A stretch of DNA of 64,000 nt from Yponomeuta sedellus (Eukaryota; Arthropoda; Insecta; Lepidoptera; Yponomeutidae): positions 13,855,894 through 13,919,893 of the forward strand of contig OW203747.1 of NCBI GenBank assembly GCA_934045075.1; not shown here. Direction: 5' to 3'. The first letter of the stretch is position 1. Below: more notes on the stretch, generated by a model. The model worked only from the letters and a program-made list of their open reading frames with translations. It made no database searches and was not told where the DNA came from.

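Overview
This is an animal nuclear genome window with intron-rich genes, GC-rich exons in AT-rich introns, and very dense transposon debris. The repeat families (an RTE-like LINE whose 3' end reads as a 'tagtccactgctggacatagccc' type sequence, several tRNA-headed SINEs, a 5S-rRNA-like SINE, MITEs and a Ty3/Gypsy element) together suggest an insect, most likely a moth or butterfly. The order-level assignment is inference.

Two protein-coding genes account for nearly all host coding sequence, and they diverge from a shared 13.4 kb intergenic stretch. On the minus strand, positions 15530 down to 1 carry the 5' part of an EHBP1 homologue (EH-domain-binding protein 1). It has a candidate 5' UTR exon and nine coding exons giving 464 codons with unbroken phase: the N-terminal C2 (NT-C2) domain, an acidic linker and the start of the CH domain. 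It runs off the left edge. On the plus strand, 28962 to the right edge carries OPA1, the dynamin-like GTPase of mitochondrial inner-membrane fusion. Seventeen exons are readable, from the presequence/transmembrane region through coiled coil, GTPase and stalk. The first ATG exon is not identified and the last exons lie beyond the window. One of the seventeen (58491-58601) is a phase-neutral 37-codon candidate cassette exon.

Layout: 1-701 tandem array plus EHBP1 CH exon; 702-7565 large EHBP1 intron with an RTE-like LINE (2971-6351, 15-bp target-site duplication); 7566-15530 remaining EHBP1 exons with MITEs and SINEs; 15531-28961 intergenic, repeat-rich, including a 1.95 kb inverted-repeat element; 28962-64000 OPA1. 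A 6.1 kb Gypsy retrotransposon with apparently identical 461-bp LTRs lies antisense in the OPA1 intron between exons 9 and 10 (44739-50824).

Two structural signals stand out. First, tandem duplications are repeatedly anchored on exon-intron junctions. The 3' end of an exon plus its donor is re-copied into the following intron after OPA1 exons 8, 12, 15, 16 and 17 and after the EHBP1 CH exon. Acceptor-side equivalents precede OPA1 exon 12 and possibly exon 3. Second, one tRNA-like SINE family occurs both as a normal retroposon and as near-perfect foldback copies centred on its anticodon stem-loop. Several of these foldbacks have their own 11-13 bp target-site duplications, as if the element folded back on itself during insertion.
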